Below, in pieces: positions 9,513 through 19,807 of a stretch of 64,000 nucleotides of DNA. Location of the stretch: NCBI GenBank assembly GCA_948567375.1, contig OX419759.1, positions 37,983,493 through 38,047,492 on the forward strand, read 5' to 3'. The notes under the pieces are model-generated. The model worked only from the letters and a program-made list of their open reading frames with translations. It had not been told where the DNA came from and searched no databases. The DNA is from Lunularia cruciata (lineage: Eukaryota; Streptophyta; Marchantiopsida; Lunulariales; Lunulariaceae). Position 1 is the stretch's first letter; each line of letters begins with the position of its first letter. Made by a program: the position numbers and the translations under genes.

Positions 9513-10330
9513 CGAGTCTCTTTACATCATGTGGCACAATTGGCCTATCGATATCCTAAGTTATTACTAATATCAATAATCAAGGATTACCAAAAGACCC
9601 TACTAGTACACATTTCCTTACTAGGGGGCATAGGATTTGGAGAGACATGGTCCTATTAATTTGGTGATTTTTGGATGGCCGTGCAAGGGACATACCCATA
9701 TTGGCAAAGGTCAAGGTCTCTAAGATCCCCATTATGGTGTGTTTTGGGAGATGTTATGTACACTATGATATCTTTAGGTTCATTAGTCCATTTTTATAGC
9801 CTACATTTTGGAGAATATTGCTTTGATTGGTGATTCTTGTACTCAAGTGGTGGTGAGTACACATTAGGTCCATTCTTGGATAGAACCTATCAGGTTGTTT
9901 GATGCAATTAGAGTAGGATCATGGGCTCATTGTCTTTGTCTTTGGTGGATCCTCAATAGGTTCTATAATATGCTCATGATGGGATTCAATGACTAGAACA
10001 CCTTATTATTGATAACATTTTGGATTTTAGGTGCTAGTCTCAGATGGTGATAGTGGCTGTTAGGTCACTTATGGTAGTGGTGAACCTTGTTGGATAACCT
10101 AGAGCCACTTTACCCACAATTATGAGTTTCCCAAGCTCCCATGCTTTTTGAGAGGTAGGTCTTGGACTTGTTTGGGACCCACAATTATAGTAGTTAGTGG
10201 AACCTAACACCAATGAGAAGGAGCAAGTGATGGGTTTTTGTATAGGTATTGTTGCGATTACAAGTGTGTCAAAGACATCCAAGCATCAAGTGTTAGATCA
10301 AGCTATAAACTTGAACTATTTGACCTAGAT
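9513..10330 (+). pseudogene. C5-cytosine DNA methyltransferase, catalytic and target-recognition part (motifs IV-X), copy B
   Basis: After LHHVAQLAYRYP there is a frameshift near 9627. NLVIFGWPCKGHTH follows, which is motif IV with the catalytic Cys codon TGC at 9682-9684. Motif VI is ILEN (Glu-Asn at 9811-9816). Motif VIII is DAIRVGSWAHCLCLWW (9901-9942), where three positions read as TGG, TGT and TGT, fitting ancestral Arg codons CGG, CGT and CGT after C-to-T at CpG. Target-recognition sequence includes NLVG and PTIMSF. Motif IX is EKEQVMGF (10215-10238) and motif X is DQAINLN. C5 methyltransferases transfer a methyl group from AdoMet to cytosine in DNA; a retroelement version could methylate its own cDNA or the target (inference). 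Confidence 0.87.
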
Positions 10331-10977
10331 TGTGAGCCTTGGCAGAGTAGTGTAAGATGTGCTTGATAAGCATCACCACTCAAACACTTGTGACCTTTAT
10401 CCCTATTGAGATAATTTAGGTACAACACCCTTGGTCTACTTGGGATGCAACTAGAGGACGTATGGAGCTTATAGCCAGATCAAAGGGAGTTTTCCACACT
10501 AAGGTTGGGAATTCTTGTGGTTGGAGGCATGACACTATTGCTCCCAAAGGCCCAATATAACAACCAATCAATATGTCTTCCACTCCTATATCAATTACAA
10601 AGGATACTTGATCTTGGACCCAAGCTTACAAGACGAGAAAGATGGAGAGTTTGGAGATTCTTAAGGAGCAACACAAGTTGTTTTTCCTTCAATATGAAGG
10701 ATTTGGATGCTTTGAAAGGACCTAGTATTCAAATTAAGCTTACTAATGATACACCAATTTTTTGATATCATTACAAATATAATGACATGGAGAGAACATT
10801 GATTTAGAGCTAGAGTAGAAACCTTTTTGAGACTGGTTTGGTGGAGATTGCACATAGAGAGTGTGCTTTAGCTATAGTGATGCCAACCAAGAAGGATATG
10901 CAAGGCAACTTCAAAAATAGGAAGATGTGTGGAGATTACCATTGTATTAACCAACATACTAGTGTTGATCGATATAC
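10331..10977 (+). pseudogene. RT N-terminal part and linker, copy B
   Basis: Homologous to copy A bases about 290-1030. The open piece 10505-10765 includes VGGMTLLLPKAQYNN, and NMKDLDALKGPSIQIKL precedes the RT fingers. At 10952 the codon CAA aligns with TGA at 1014 in copy A. The RT is interrupted after GATCGATATAC by a LINE. Confidence 0.82.
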
Positions 10978-11641
10978 AACAATGAAACAATGAAATATAA
11001 AGCCCAAAAGACCCAAAGAGTCAAAAGGTTAGAAAAAAATACAAAACACATGAAATGTGAGCCTAGGCAAGAGCCTAAGGCATCTGACCAATTTGTAACA
11101 AATTGGTCCGATGTAAACTAATTTCCATTATATACTCCCTAACGCTAAAGCTTGAATTTGTAAGAGAGTAGAGAAATCACTACAAGTAATCTGATTTCTA
11201 ACTCTAATCTGCATGTAACAAGGGCAATCAACAAACACATGGTGCTCATCCTCAACTTTGCTCATAGTACACAATTTGCAAAGTTGCATGGAGTGCTCTA
11301 TTTGCTGCCAACATCCTTGTTCTACTTCTAGTCTATGAGAACTAGTTCTATATTGAGCAATAATATGTCTTAGTGAAGTAGAAATACTAGCCAAGAGATA
11401 ATCTTGCTCACAACACACCAACATAGGATTTAGAAACTACTAGTAGAACACCATCTTGGTACCGGGTTGCTGCTATAAGCAAAGTAAGAATTGCTCCTTG
11501 ATAACTTCTTGTAGTGCAATGGGCTCCAATCTCCACTATCGCTCAGAAACATTCCACCTTGTGGCCCATGCAATCAGATCTATATACCAACCAATGTTAC
11601 CATATACCATATACCATATGTTACCAATGTTACCATATACC
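10978..11641 (-). mobile_element. 5'-truncated LINE inserted in the RT of copy B
   Basis: The non-LTR remnant runs on the minus strand, its 3' tail (AACAATGAAACAATG in plus orientation) abutting copy B at 10978. The minus ORF 11128-11424 encodes the C-terminal end of an ORF2-type protein. It has a Cys/His motif, CKLCTMSKVEDEHHVFVDC, as seen in LINE C-termini. The 3' end and untranslated region are homologous to 43912-44150. ATATAC is found on both sides (10972-10977 and 11642-11647), a plausible target duplication. The right side merges into an ATACCAT-like simple repeat (about 11580-11645). Plain 5' truncation is typical of target-primed reverse transcription. Confidence 0.8.
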
Positions 11642-11647
11642 ATATAC

Positions 11648-11709
11648 CATGTCTACACTTGAGGAGATCTTTGATGCAATTGGGTATGCAAGGGTTTCAA
11701 TACTTTGGA
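11648..11709 (+). pseudogene. RT fragment of copy B between two insertions
   Basis: The 62-bp piece encodes STLEEIFDAIGYARVSILW, homologous to copy A near 1041-1100. It is stranded between the LINE (ending 11641) and the chromovirus (starting 11710). The last five bases TTGGA (11705-11709) are the chromovirus target duplication. Confidence 0.88.
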
Positions 11710-11953
11710 TGTAACAATATGGAGTTTAGCTGCATAGTTAGTAAGGCTAACAAAGTAGAGAATAAACCAAATTAGCCTAGAATATTCTAGAAGCATCAAA
11801 GAAGATTCCCAACTAGTTAACTTGCGCTCCAAGTAGGTAGCTTCTAGAAGCTTCTAACTAGCTTAGCTTGCATGCCAAGTAGGCGGTTTCTAGAAGGAAG
11901 CTTCTTGAGAAGCTTCCTAGTTATGTTGGCTTGCACTCTAAGAAAGCGGCTTT
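11710..11953 (+). repeat. 5' LTR of chromovirus C, 3'-truncated
   Basis: It begins TGTAACAATATGGAG and is homologous to the 3' LTR (16296-16720) up to the shared block ending AAGAAAGCGGCTT. It then changes abruptly into gag sequence. About 170 bp including the TATA box are missing. Clusters of GAAGCTTC-like palindromes occur, for example TTCTAGAAGCTTC at 11842-11854. Confidence 0.88.
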
Positions 11954-12640
11954 TGAGCACAGTGGAGAATTTTGTGTTTGACTACAAATGTTACTTTGAA
12001 GCCACCAATCTTCAAGACAAGCAGAAACAAATTCCCTTGGTTTCTAGCCAATTGGATGGTGTGGCAAAACTTTGGTGGTGTGGCAAAAATTTGGTGGCAA
12101 TTCATAGTGGAGCAAGCTGAATGATAGATTGTTGCATTGATTTTGACATGGGCAGAATTCAAGGATGCAATATTTGGTCAATTTCAAACTATAAATGCCA
12201 CCCAAGTCGCATGAGATAAATTTGCGGAGTTGAAGCAGATTGGCTCAATAAGGAGCTACATCACACAATTTCAAAACATCATCATGCAAATTCTAGATAT
12301 CCAAGAAGATGAAGTTCTGGATCGATTTGTGCAAGGATTGAAGTCACAAACCAAATTGGTGGTGACCATGCGGGAGCCACAAAACGTAAAAGAAGCCATG
12401 CAATTAGCTGAGCATTTTGATTCTTTGGTTGTGACAACTTGGTCTCGAGCTCGACCTACACAAAGCCTACCTGTATGGAGATTGATGCTATCCAACAGAG
12501 ACCACTTGGTACAATAGATAGAGAAATATTGTGACAAAATAGAGGTTGCTTTTATTGTTGCCAAGTTGGACATCACATTGCCAAATATCCACTTAGGAAT
12601 GAATGACCTCGACAAGTTGCACAGATGGAGTTTGTGGAAC
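11954..12640 (+). pseudogene. Gag of chromovirus C with zinc knuckle
   Basis: Open pieces at 11872-12120 (LTR-derived start, gag sequence from about 11954) and 12230-12517 encode a retrotransposon gag domain. Examples are VFDYKCYFEATN, LDGVAKLWW, GSIRSYITQFQNI, DRFVQGLKSQTK and EAMQLAEHFDSL. At 12547-12588 the zinc knuckle CFYCCQVGHHIAKY has Cys at 12547 and 12556 and His at 12571. The last Cys is now Tyr (TAT at 12586). The N-terminus is lost in the LTR-gag deletion. Confidence 0.88.
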
Positions 12641-12689
12641 AAAATGATCAGGGAGACAAAGAATCATAGTAGAATATTTCAAGCCACCT

Positions 12690-13380
12690 ACTAGGAGCTT
12701 GATTAGTTCCAATGGGATTGAAGGCTCAACCTATGCAAGTTTGCTTCACTTGCAAGGTATGATATCTAATCAAGGTTGTCGGATTTTGGTTGACTTTGGA
12801 AGTTTGGAGAATTATATGTCTATGCAACTAGCAAAAGAATTGGGTATTCCTATCAAGCTAGTGAGTGGAAGTAGATTGATGATGGCAGATGGTAGACAAG
12901 GTTCTACATTTTGTACCTCATATCCTGTTACCTTCAAGATTGGGAAGGAGTATTTGGAATGTATGACCTCTTTGTAGTAGCACCTCTACACTATGATATC
13001 ATTTTGGGTCTACCTTGGCTTGAATGTCACAAGGTTCAATTCAATTGGACCCAATGACAAATTCAAGTACAACACCAAGGTAGGAATTTCCGACTAGGTT
13101 GTATAGCACCTCTAAGTAAGACACCTAAGAATAGTTAGTCCCAAGACAGGAAGTTTGTCAAGAGGGTAACCATAGAGCAAACCTTGAAGAGAGATGAGTC
13201 CCAAGATGGGAAGTTTGCCATGAAGGCAACCATGGAGCAAGCTTGGAAGAGATGAGTCCTTGGAAGGGAGGTTGATTAGTAAAGCAGCCATAGAGCAAGC
13301 TTTAGAGGAAGATAAGTCTGTATTTGCGGTGTGGATCAAGCCGATTGCACAAGAATAATCTAAGGAGAGTCAAGAGCCTC
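12690..13380 (+). pseudogene. Protease region of chromovirus C
   Basis: The open piece 12699-12977 shows ILVDFGSLENYMS, with catalytic Asp at 12792. Phe replaces the usual Ser/Thr, the same apparent C-to-T change as in copy B. YPVTFKIG and YDIILGLPWLECH-like sequence follow, typical of Gypsy retropepsins. Three short related blocks containing the words CAAGANGGGAAGTTTG and GCAACCATGGAGCAAGC (13130-13310) form a degenerate repeat in the protease-RT linker. Confidence 0.85.
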
Positions 13381-14240
13381 ATCAAGCAATGGTTTATTGG
13401 ATAGTTCAGGAGTTTGCAAATGTGTTTCCGGATGATCTGCCAAAGGGATTACCCTTCAATTGAGGTATGCCCTTCAAGATCAAGTTATTGCTAGGAAGTA
13501 CTCTAGTGAGTAGACCGATCTATTGGCTCTCACCAAAGAAGTTGGAAGAGTTGCAAACAACACTTATAGAGTTTTTATATAAGGACTTTAGATGACATAG
13601 TACCTCTCCTTGGGGAGTATTGGTACTATTTTTCCCAAAGAAGGATGGGGGACTTTGCTTTTGTATTGATTACCGTGGGCTCAATAAGCAAACCATGAAG
13701 AATGTATATCCCTTGCCTTGGATCAATGACTTGCTTGATCAACTCAGTGGAGCATGTTACTTTTCCAAGTTGGATCTTTGTAGTGGCTATTGGCAAATTC
13801 CTATTGATAAAGAGGATGTGCAAAAGACTACTTTTTGCACAAGGTATGGGCATTTTGAGTGGAGAGTTCTACCTTTTGGACTCACTAATGCTCCAATGGT
13901 CTTCATGGATCAGATGTATTGGGTGTTGGATAGACTATTGGATTGGTCCGTGGTGATGTTCTTGGATGATATCTTAATCTATAGTAAGACGGAAGTATAA
14001 CACGTGAATCATGTACGAAAAATCCTAAGACGACTATGACAATGGAAATTTTACTACAAGAAGTCAAAGTGTGCCTTTTAGTAGAAGGAGATTACCTTCT
14101 TGGATCATAAGATCTCATCAGAGGGGATCAAGATAGAAGAAGAGAAAATCAAGGCCATTACTGATTGGCCTACCCTGAAGGATGATGCAGAAGTACATGC
14201 ATTCAATGGATTGGCCAGTTTTTACCGACTGGTCATCCAC
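13381..14240 (+). pseudogene. Reverse transcriptase of chromovirus C
   Basis: The best piece is 13620-14000 (126 aa). It contains [31 protein letters not shown] with the first Asp, and [10 protein letters not shown]. The catalytic box reads FLDD near 13959-13970, the usual chromovirus form. Upstream and downstream RT segments continue in other frames with stops. Function as for the other RTs; inactive here. Confidence 0.92.
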
Positions 14241-14760
14241 TAATATGCTCATATGGTTGCACCATTGACTAACCTCTTGGGAAAGAGCTCAAGATTCCAG
14301 TGGACCACCAAGCATGAAGAACCATTGCAGAAGCTAAAGCATATGGTGTCTTCAAGACTCATTCTTCAACCATATGATCCTCAACTACCTTGTGTGGTTG
14401 ATTTTGATGCTTCTAACTTTGCAATTGTAGTTGTGTCAAAACAAGAATTCCTAGATGGACTACATCCCATTTCCTTTGTGTCTTGCCGTCTAAATACAGT
14501 TGAAATAAATTACTCTGCTTGAGATCGGGAACAACTTGCAATGGTATATGCCACCAAGGTATGGAGGCATTATCTCTTGAGGAAACAAGTGATCATGCAA
14601 ACTGATCACAAGCCATTATTGCAGACCTTACACTTGGAACACATGAAGATTTGACATCATCAATGGGAAAAGCAACTCCAATTTTTTGACATCAAACTTG
14701 AGTATAAACCAGGTCGGTTCCATGTCATCCCTGATGCTCTATCAAGATGACCTAATTTGA
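14241..14760 (+). pseudogene. RNase H of chromovirus C
   Basis: VVDFDASNFAIVVV has the first Asp, REQLAMVYATKVWRHYL the Glu and QTDHKPLLQTL the next Asp. KLEYKPGRFHVIPDALSR-like sequence leads to the integrase. A TGA interrupts it at about 14521. Confidence 0.9.
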
Positions 14761-15960
14761 AGTCTCTTCCTCTCATCACGGCGGCAATTACGACAATGTC
14801 AATTGACCCCAAGGTCCATAATGAGTTTCAGTCAGCCTTACAACAAGATTGCTTCTTCCAAATAGTACATGGTCATTTAACAGCATGCAACAAGGAGTAC
14901 AACACCTTCTCCTTCAAGGAAGGCCTTCTATTCCATGCGGACCAGATCTATGTTCCAGCCAAATGTGATCTCCAACTTGCGTGCCTTTAGGAAGCCCATG
15001 ATCTACCAATAGTTGGTCACATGGGGGTGGACAAGACCTTGGGTACCCTCCAATGCCAATGGTGGTGGCCCAACATGACACGAGATGTTTGGGAGTTTGT
15101 CCGATTGTGTGAGAGTTGTCAACACAACAAGGATAACCAAAAGTCAAGTGGACTTCTTTAGCCACTTCTTATTCCAACTACTCATAGGGAACATGTGAGC
15201 TTAGATCTCATCACCTCCTTGCTCAAGACACAACAAGTTCACACAACAATTGTGGTGTTTGTGGATAAGCTTAATAAACAAATCCATTTGACACCAATGG
15301 TTGATATTGTGGATGCTCCAAACTTAGCACAACTCTACTTTGATAATGTATTCAAACATCATGGGATGCCATGTGTACTCATCTCCGACCATGACCCTTG
15401 CTTCACCAGAAAGTTTTGGCAAGCCCTCTTCTAGATACTTGGCACCAAGCTTGCTTTTTCCACAACCTATCATCCTCAAACTAATGGACAAAATGAACAT
15501 GCAAATTGCACCTTGGAAGATATGCTTTGTGCCTTTGTCAACATTCACGATACCAATTGGGATGAATGTCTTGCAGCTACGGAGTTTGCATACAACAATT
15601 CTAAACAAGCAAGCACCGGATTCTCTCCTTTCTTTCTCAATTTTGGCCAAGATCCGCTTGTCCTAGATTCTCTTCCTGGTCCTCCCCCATCTCAAGTTCC
15701 TCATACTTCAACCTTCTTGACCACTTTATCCACATCTCTCCAACAAGCCAAATCTCACTTCCTTGTTGTTGAGAATTGTCAAAAAAAATATGCAAACCAC
15801 CATTGTTGTGATCTCACCTTTGAAGTTGGTGATAAAGTTATATTATCCTCTAGTAATCTACCATTCCGACTTGATACCCAAGTTTGTAAACTTGTGCCTA
15901 ATTGGATAGGACTTTTTGATGTCACCCAATTTGTCTTTCTTATTGCTTATTGACTTGCCT
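14761..15960 (+). pseudogene. Integrase of chromovirus C
   Basis: HHCC domain: HDLPIVGHMGVDKTLG gives the two His, and RLCESCQHN the two Cys. The core includes VVFVDKLNKQIHLTP, then LISDHDPCF (second Asp), then YHPQTNGQNEHAN (Glu). FAYNNSKQASTGFSPF follows. The GPY/F region is at 15810-15960. The core is spread over three ORFs (15195-15434, 15340-15666 and 15513-15953), indicating frameshifts and stops. Confidence 0.9.
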
Positions 15961-16250
15961 TGCCTTGTCATATGCGTGTCCATCCTATCTTTCATGTTTC
16001 CAAGTTGAAACCCTTTGTTCCTAACCTCTCTTCTTTTTCCTCTCAAGTCCAACCTCCTCCTCCCCCTATCCCTATCAATGATCATGAGGAGTACAAAGTT
16101 GATTGTATCCTTGCGCATTGCCAAATCCAACAAGGACGCCAATAACATACGGAGTACAAGGTCCTTTGGAAAGGGTATCCCCTTCATGATGCCACATGGA
16201 AACCTGTTTCTCACCTCTTGAATGCACAAACGGCCATCCAAGAGTTTGAA
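15961..16250 (+). pseudogene. Chromodomain of chromovirus C
   Basis: After HPIFHVSKLKPFVPN (end of the GPY/F module), the segment EEYKVDCILAHCQ, then EYKVLWKGYPLHDATWKP, forms a chromodomain. It has the Trp-Lys-Gly and Thr-Trp core motifs. Chromodomains bind methylated H3K9 and direct integration to heterochromatin. A stop splits it near 16142. This is the expected C-terminal module, in contrast with the PHD finger of copies A and B. Confidence 0.87.
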
Positions 16251-16439
16251 GCTTCAATGGCGACGAGGAAGTCACCAACTAGCGGTGGAGGAACATGTAA
16301 CAATATGAAGTTTAGCTACGTAGTTAGTAAGGTTAACAAAGTAGAGAATAAGTCAAATTAGCCTAGAATATTCTTGAAGCATCTAGGAAGCTTCTTAGGA
16401 AGCTTTCTAACTAGTTAACTCGCGCCCCAAGCAAGTAGC

Positions 16440-16466
16440 TTCTAGAAGGAAGCTTCTAGAAGCTTC
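16440..16466 (+). promoter_or_regulatory. Heat-shock-element-like array in chromovirus C LTR
   Basis: The sequence GAAGCTTCTAGAAGCTTC at 16449-16466 has alternating GAA and TTC at exact 5-bp spacing (starts 16449, 16454, 16459, 16464). That is the nGAAnnTTCn pattern bound by heat-shock factors. A further TTCTAGAA precedes it (16440-16447). The 5' LTR has a three-unit version at 11842-11854. It lies about 145 bp upstream of the TATA box, as expected for an enhancer. Binding is inferred from pattern only. Confidence 0.6.
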
Positions 16467-16608
16467 TAACTAGCTTAGCTTGCATGCTAAGTAGGCGGCT
16501 TCTAGTAGGAAGCTTCTTGAGAGGCTTCCTAGTTAACTTGGCTTGCACTCTAAGAAAGCGGCTTGAGGAAGCTTCTTGAGAAGTTTCTCAAGGGCTTTAT
16601 ATGCTACC

Positions 16609-16616
16609 TATAAATA
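16609..16616 (+). promoter_or_regulatory. TATA box of chromovirus C LTR
   Basis: TATAAATA lies in the last quarter of the LTR, about 105 bp from its end. Transcription would start about 30 bp downstream. The corresponding part of the 5' LTR is deleted, so this copy could not have transcribed itself from its 5' LTR after the deletion. Confidence 0.65.
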
Positions 16617-16725
16617 CCAAAGCCAAAGCTCATGCTAGGCATTTGGAGTTTTCCCTCATTCAAGTGTCCTAATATGGGCTTCCATTCTCCTTTTTCTCTC
16701 CTCGGTCTTGGTCTTTTACATTGGA

Positions 16726-17340
16726 TCTTCAAGTAGGATATCATTACTTCCCAATCAAGGAGTAGGATAACTCCAAGACAACATTTTTGGCTATTGATCC
16801 TCATAAAGGATGTATTATCTCAATGGAGGTTCTTACCATTTAGGTTTAAGAACACTCTTGTCAAGTTCAAGAGGATCATGAACAAGATCCTAACAAGATT
16901 GGATTTTGTATATTTTGATGACATTTTGGTCTATCATATTACTATAGAGGAGCATGAGAGACATTTGTTGGACGTGTTTGAGAGATTGAGATCTCATGGA
17001 TTCAAATTACATCTTGGGAAATGTAGATTCTTCCACAAGCAAGTTGAGTTTTTGGGTCACACTATCTACCTTGGAGGACTTGGTGTTCAACAAAACAAGG
17101 TGGAGGCTATTGCACATATTCCTTGGCCTATGGATGTGAGAAGAGTGCAAGCATTCCTTGAGTTGGTGAACTTCTATTGCTGTTATGTTAGAGGATTTAG
17201 TAGTATTGCCAAGGCCTTGACAAAGCTTACCAAGCTTACAAGAGAGGTATTGGGGAGATAGATGAGCTAGAGAGAGCTTTCATAGAGCTCAAGGAGAGGC
17301 TGACATTTGCTCCTATTCTTAAGAGACCAATTAAAGGATG
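16726..17340 (+). pseudogene. Reverse transcriptase, second part, copy B
   Basis: It resumes at CTTCAAGTAGGATATC, aligning to copy A from about 1101. The open piece 16794-17261 reads FLPFRFKNTLVKFKRIMNKI, then a damaged catalytic box (FDDILVYH; copy A has YIDD). GFKLHLGKCRFFHKQVEFLG follows. Relative to copy A it has a small deletion before the catalytic box and a TGA at about 17339 shared with copy A. Confidence 0.9.
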
Positions 17341-18060
17341 ACCATTCTAGGTTCACATTAATTGGAGTACATTGGAGCTTGGAATAGTACTCACCCAAGA
17401 TGATGATATGGAGAGGAGTTTGTGGTGGCCTATGTTGATTGCTCCAACAATTCAACAAAAGCAAAGTATAGTTCATATGAGAGAGAGTGCTTGGCAACAA
17501 TATGGGCAATAAGTAGCACATTTCCAATGTTACCTATTTGGTAGTGCCTTCACTCTCATCATTTATCATCAACCATTAGAGTGGTTGATAGAATCTGACA
17601 AACTTTCAAGGAAGCTTGCACAATGGGCTTTGATTTTGCAAGAATATGATTTCATGGTTATTCACATACCTGGAATGGTGAATTGTGATGTAGATGGGTT
17701 GAGTAGAAACCCATGTCCCAACTAGCATGATCAGATTGGAGCATGTTGGCATGGTGAGATAGATGAGGAAATGGTGCTAGGTTGGCATGCATCTACCTTT
17801 GAATGTATATTTTTTGAAACTTTGGTGATATCTCTCTCAACACATGTAGGAGGAGTTATTAAGGTCATAGATCTAAAGGATGGAGATATTGGTATAGTTT
17901 AGTGAGATATTCATGATGGTGTCTTAGTGATGGATTATCTTTGCACTAGTGCTATGGGTGGAAAAGTTGGTGCCAAGGAAAGTGACTATGTTCCTTAGTG
18001 AGCAAGACGGTTGAGATTTGGGGGCAATCACCTTCTTTGTGTATGGGAGGATGGTAGACT
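17341..18060 (+). pseudogene. RNase H and integrase-lead region, copy B
   Basis: Homologous to copy A 1723-2460. The RNase H acidic segment YERECLATIWAI-like is recognisable. CAA codons at 17525 and 17621 stand where copy A has TGA (1905 and 2001). DVDGLSRNPCPN-like tether and a spacer follow, with many stops. Confidence 0.85.
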
Positions 18061-19062
18061 ATGAGTAGTACTAATTCTATTTCAGAGTCCACAATTGGTC
18101 TATAATGCTCATGAGGAGCTAAGACATTTTGGAGTAAAGCATATATATAGGTTACTCTGTAGTTGTTATTGGTAGTATGGTATGCAAATTAATGCATGAC
18201 AATTTTTTGCCAAATGTGTTTTATGACCGAGTTAGCATCATTTTATGCTCTTATGCCGCATTTGCACCCATTACCTATCATGGGATTAGATTACCTTTGG
18301 AGTTTGGACTTTGTTGGACCTTTATTATTGAATATAAGACATCATTGATATGTTATGGTGAAGCACTTCTCCAAGTGGGTTGAGTTGGTGGCACTTCTTG
18401 ACAAGTCCAATGAAAGGACGGCTCACTTGTTCCTAGATCAAGCTCTTAGTCATTATGGTACACCAGCTAAGGTTTTGATTGATCATGGTATAAAGTTATT
18501 GGGGGAAGTTTTAGGTTTTGTGTGACAAGGTCCTCGTTGATCATTGTACTACCTCCTAAGATCACCTTGAGGTAGATGGCTTAGTAGTTAGAGTGGTTCA
18601 AACAATGAAGAGAGGATTGCATATGTATGGTTTGCAAAGAGGCCACTTGGGAGATTGGGATGTCTAATTACCTTGGTTGGCCATGAGCTATCAGTTCAGC
18701 CAACAAGCCTCCTTAACATCCTTCTTTCCTTACTTTCTACTCAATCAACAAGATCTATATTTACCTACAAGGTAAATATGGGTGAGCACATGTTCTTAAT
18801 GAGTATAGATCTTTTGGAGAGTGATGTTGATGACCTTTGAGAACATGGCAATTGCTTAACATAAGGATACCTTACACTATGTTACAATTCAAAGAGGAGG
18901 TTATAGACTTTAATCCACCAATTTCATCTAGGTGACTATGTATATCTATAGCAAACAACACTCACAATGCTTGATGTTACTACAAGTTGCACTATCTTGA
19001 GAGTGCACAAGGTTTTGCCTTTTGGAATCCTCATGTTGGAAGGAAATGATGGTGTTGTTTGA
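18061..19062 (+). pseudogene. Integrase, copy B
   Basis: Homologous to copy A 2470-3490. It keeps the base lost near 2658 in copy A, so the segment PIMGLDYLWSLDFVGP is in phase here. It also keeps CGA at 18228-18230, where copy A has TGA (2610). The D,D,E core is recognisable but interrupted, with further small indels near 18500. It ends at a solo LTR inserted at 19068. Confidence 0.86.
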
Positions 19063-19067
19063 AAAGA

Positions 19068-19801
19068 TGTAATCTTGCAAGGATAGCAGGGAAATACAAA
19101 TGCACAAACAATTTTCACACTCAAACTCCAATGCCCAAAAGGATCACCTTCTCTTTATTCTATAGACAAAGAGGATCTCCTCTAAGGAAGCTCCACCATA
19201 GGATTAGGCACATAAATAGGTGACATATCAGCAAGCTTCATCCTTGGATTACTTACTTGGATGGGTGACATGTCGGTCTTGGTCCTATTTGGTTGGTCAA
19301 ACAAGCATTGACTAGAGGGAATCTTTTTGGGAATCTTCTTGTAGGAATCTCATAATCAGTGGGTGAGGTATAGTTGGAAAGCTCTTGATGAGACAAACTA
19401 GGGGAGAAGAAAGGCCAACCTTACCTTTTTTGGGGGGATTTGCACATTTTCTAGGCCTAATTCATTTGTTTAGGCTTTTGAAATTACCTTCAAAGATTTC
19501 ATGCATATTTCAATTCCTACTCTATTAGTAGAAGTCCACTTTTGGTGATATCTCTTTCTGATCTATTTAATCTACATGTAAAACATCCTTCTAGATGTTA
19601 CCAAACCAATTCTCACCTTTAAATCATATGTCTAGCTATTGATTCTAAGGTTTTCAAGTCTTTTGGTTTTTGCCTATTAGTAGAAGTACTCTTTTGTGAT
19701 ACTTCTATGTATTCTATTTTTTCCATCATGTATAACATCATTTTAGATATTACCAAACTGAATTTCACATCCAGATCATATGGCTAGCTCTTGGTAGTAC
19801 A
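19068..19801 (-). mobile_element. Solo LTR of the chromovirus D family, inserted between integrase and PHD of copy B
   Basis: The 734-bp LTR runs TGTAATC...GGTAGTACA in reverse orientation, with a perfect 5-bp duplication AAAGA (19063-19067 and 19802-19806). Removing it rejoins sequence collinear with copy A around 3490. It carries the duplicated 150-bp module and a shortened G run. Confidence 0.95.
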
Positions 19802-19807
19802 AAAGAT

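Larger units (their letters stand above)
11710..16720 (+). mobile_element. Chromovirus C (Ty3/Gypsy with chromodomain), inserted in the RT of copy B
   Basis: The element is 5011 bp, flanked by a perfect 5-bp duplication TTGGA (11705-11709 and 16721-16725). LTR ends are TGTAAC...TTTTACA. Order: truncated 5' LTR, gag with zinc knuckle, protease, RT, RNase H, integrase, chromodomain, purine tract and full 3' LTR. The 5' LTR lacks its 3' part and runs directly into gag, so the promoter end of the LTR, the primer-binding site and the gag start are deleted. It is younger than copy B but carries many stops itself. Confidence 0.93.
16296..16720 (+). repeat. 3' LTR of chromovirus C
   Basis: The 425-bp LTR runs from TGTAACAATATGAAG to GTCTTTTACA, preceded by a purine tract (GGTGGAGGAACA, 16284-16295). 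It contains a run of GAA/TTC palindromes (16370-16590) and a TATAAATA box at 16609-16616. It is followed by the target duplication TTGGA. Confidence 0.93.

Noticed and set aside
8620-10330. Methyltransferase as bacterial contamination or a captured host gene fragment
   Set aside because: It lies between protease and RT of the same element, and its end recurs in copy A in frame with RT.
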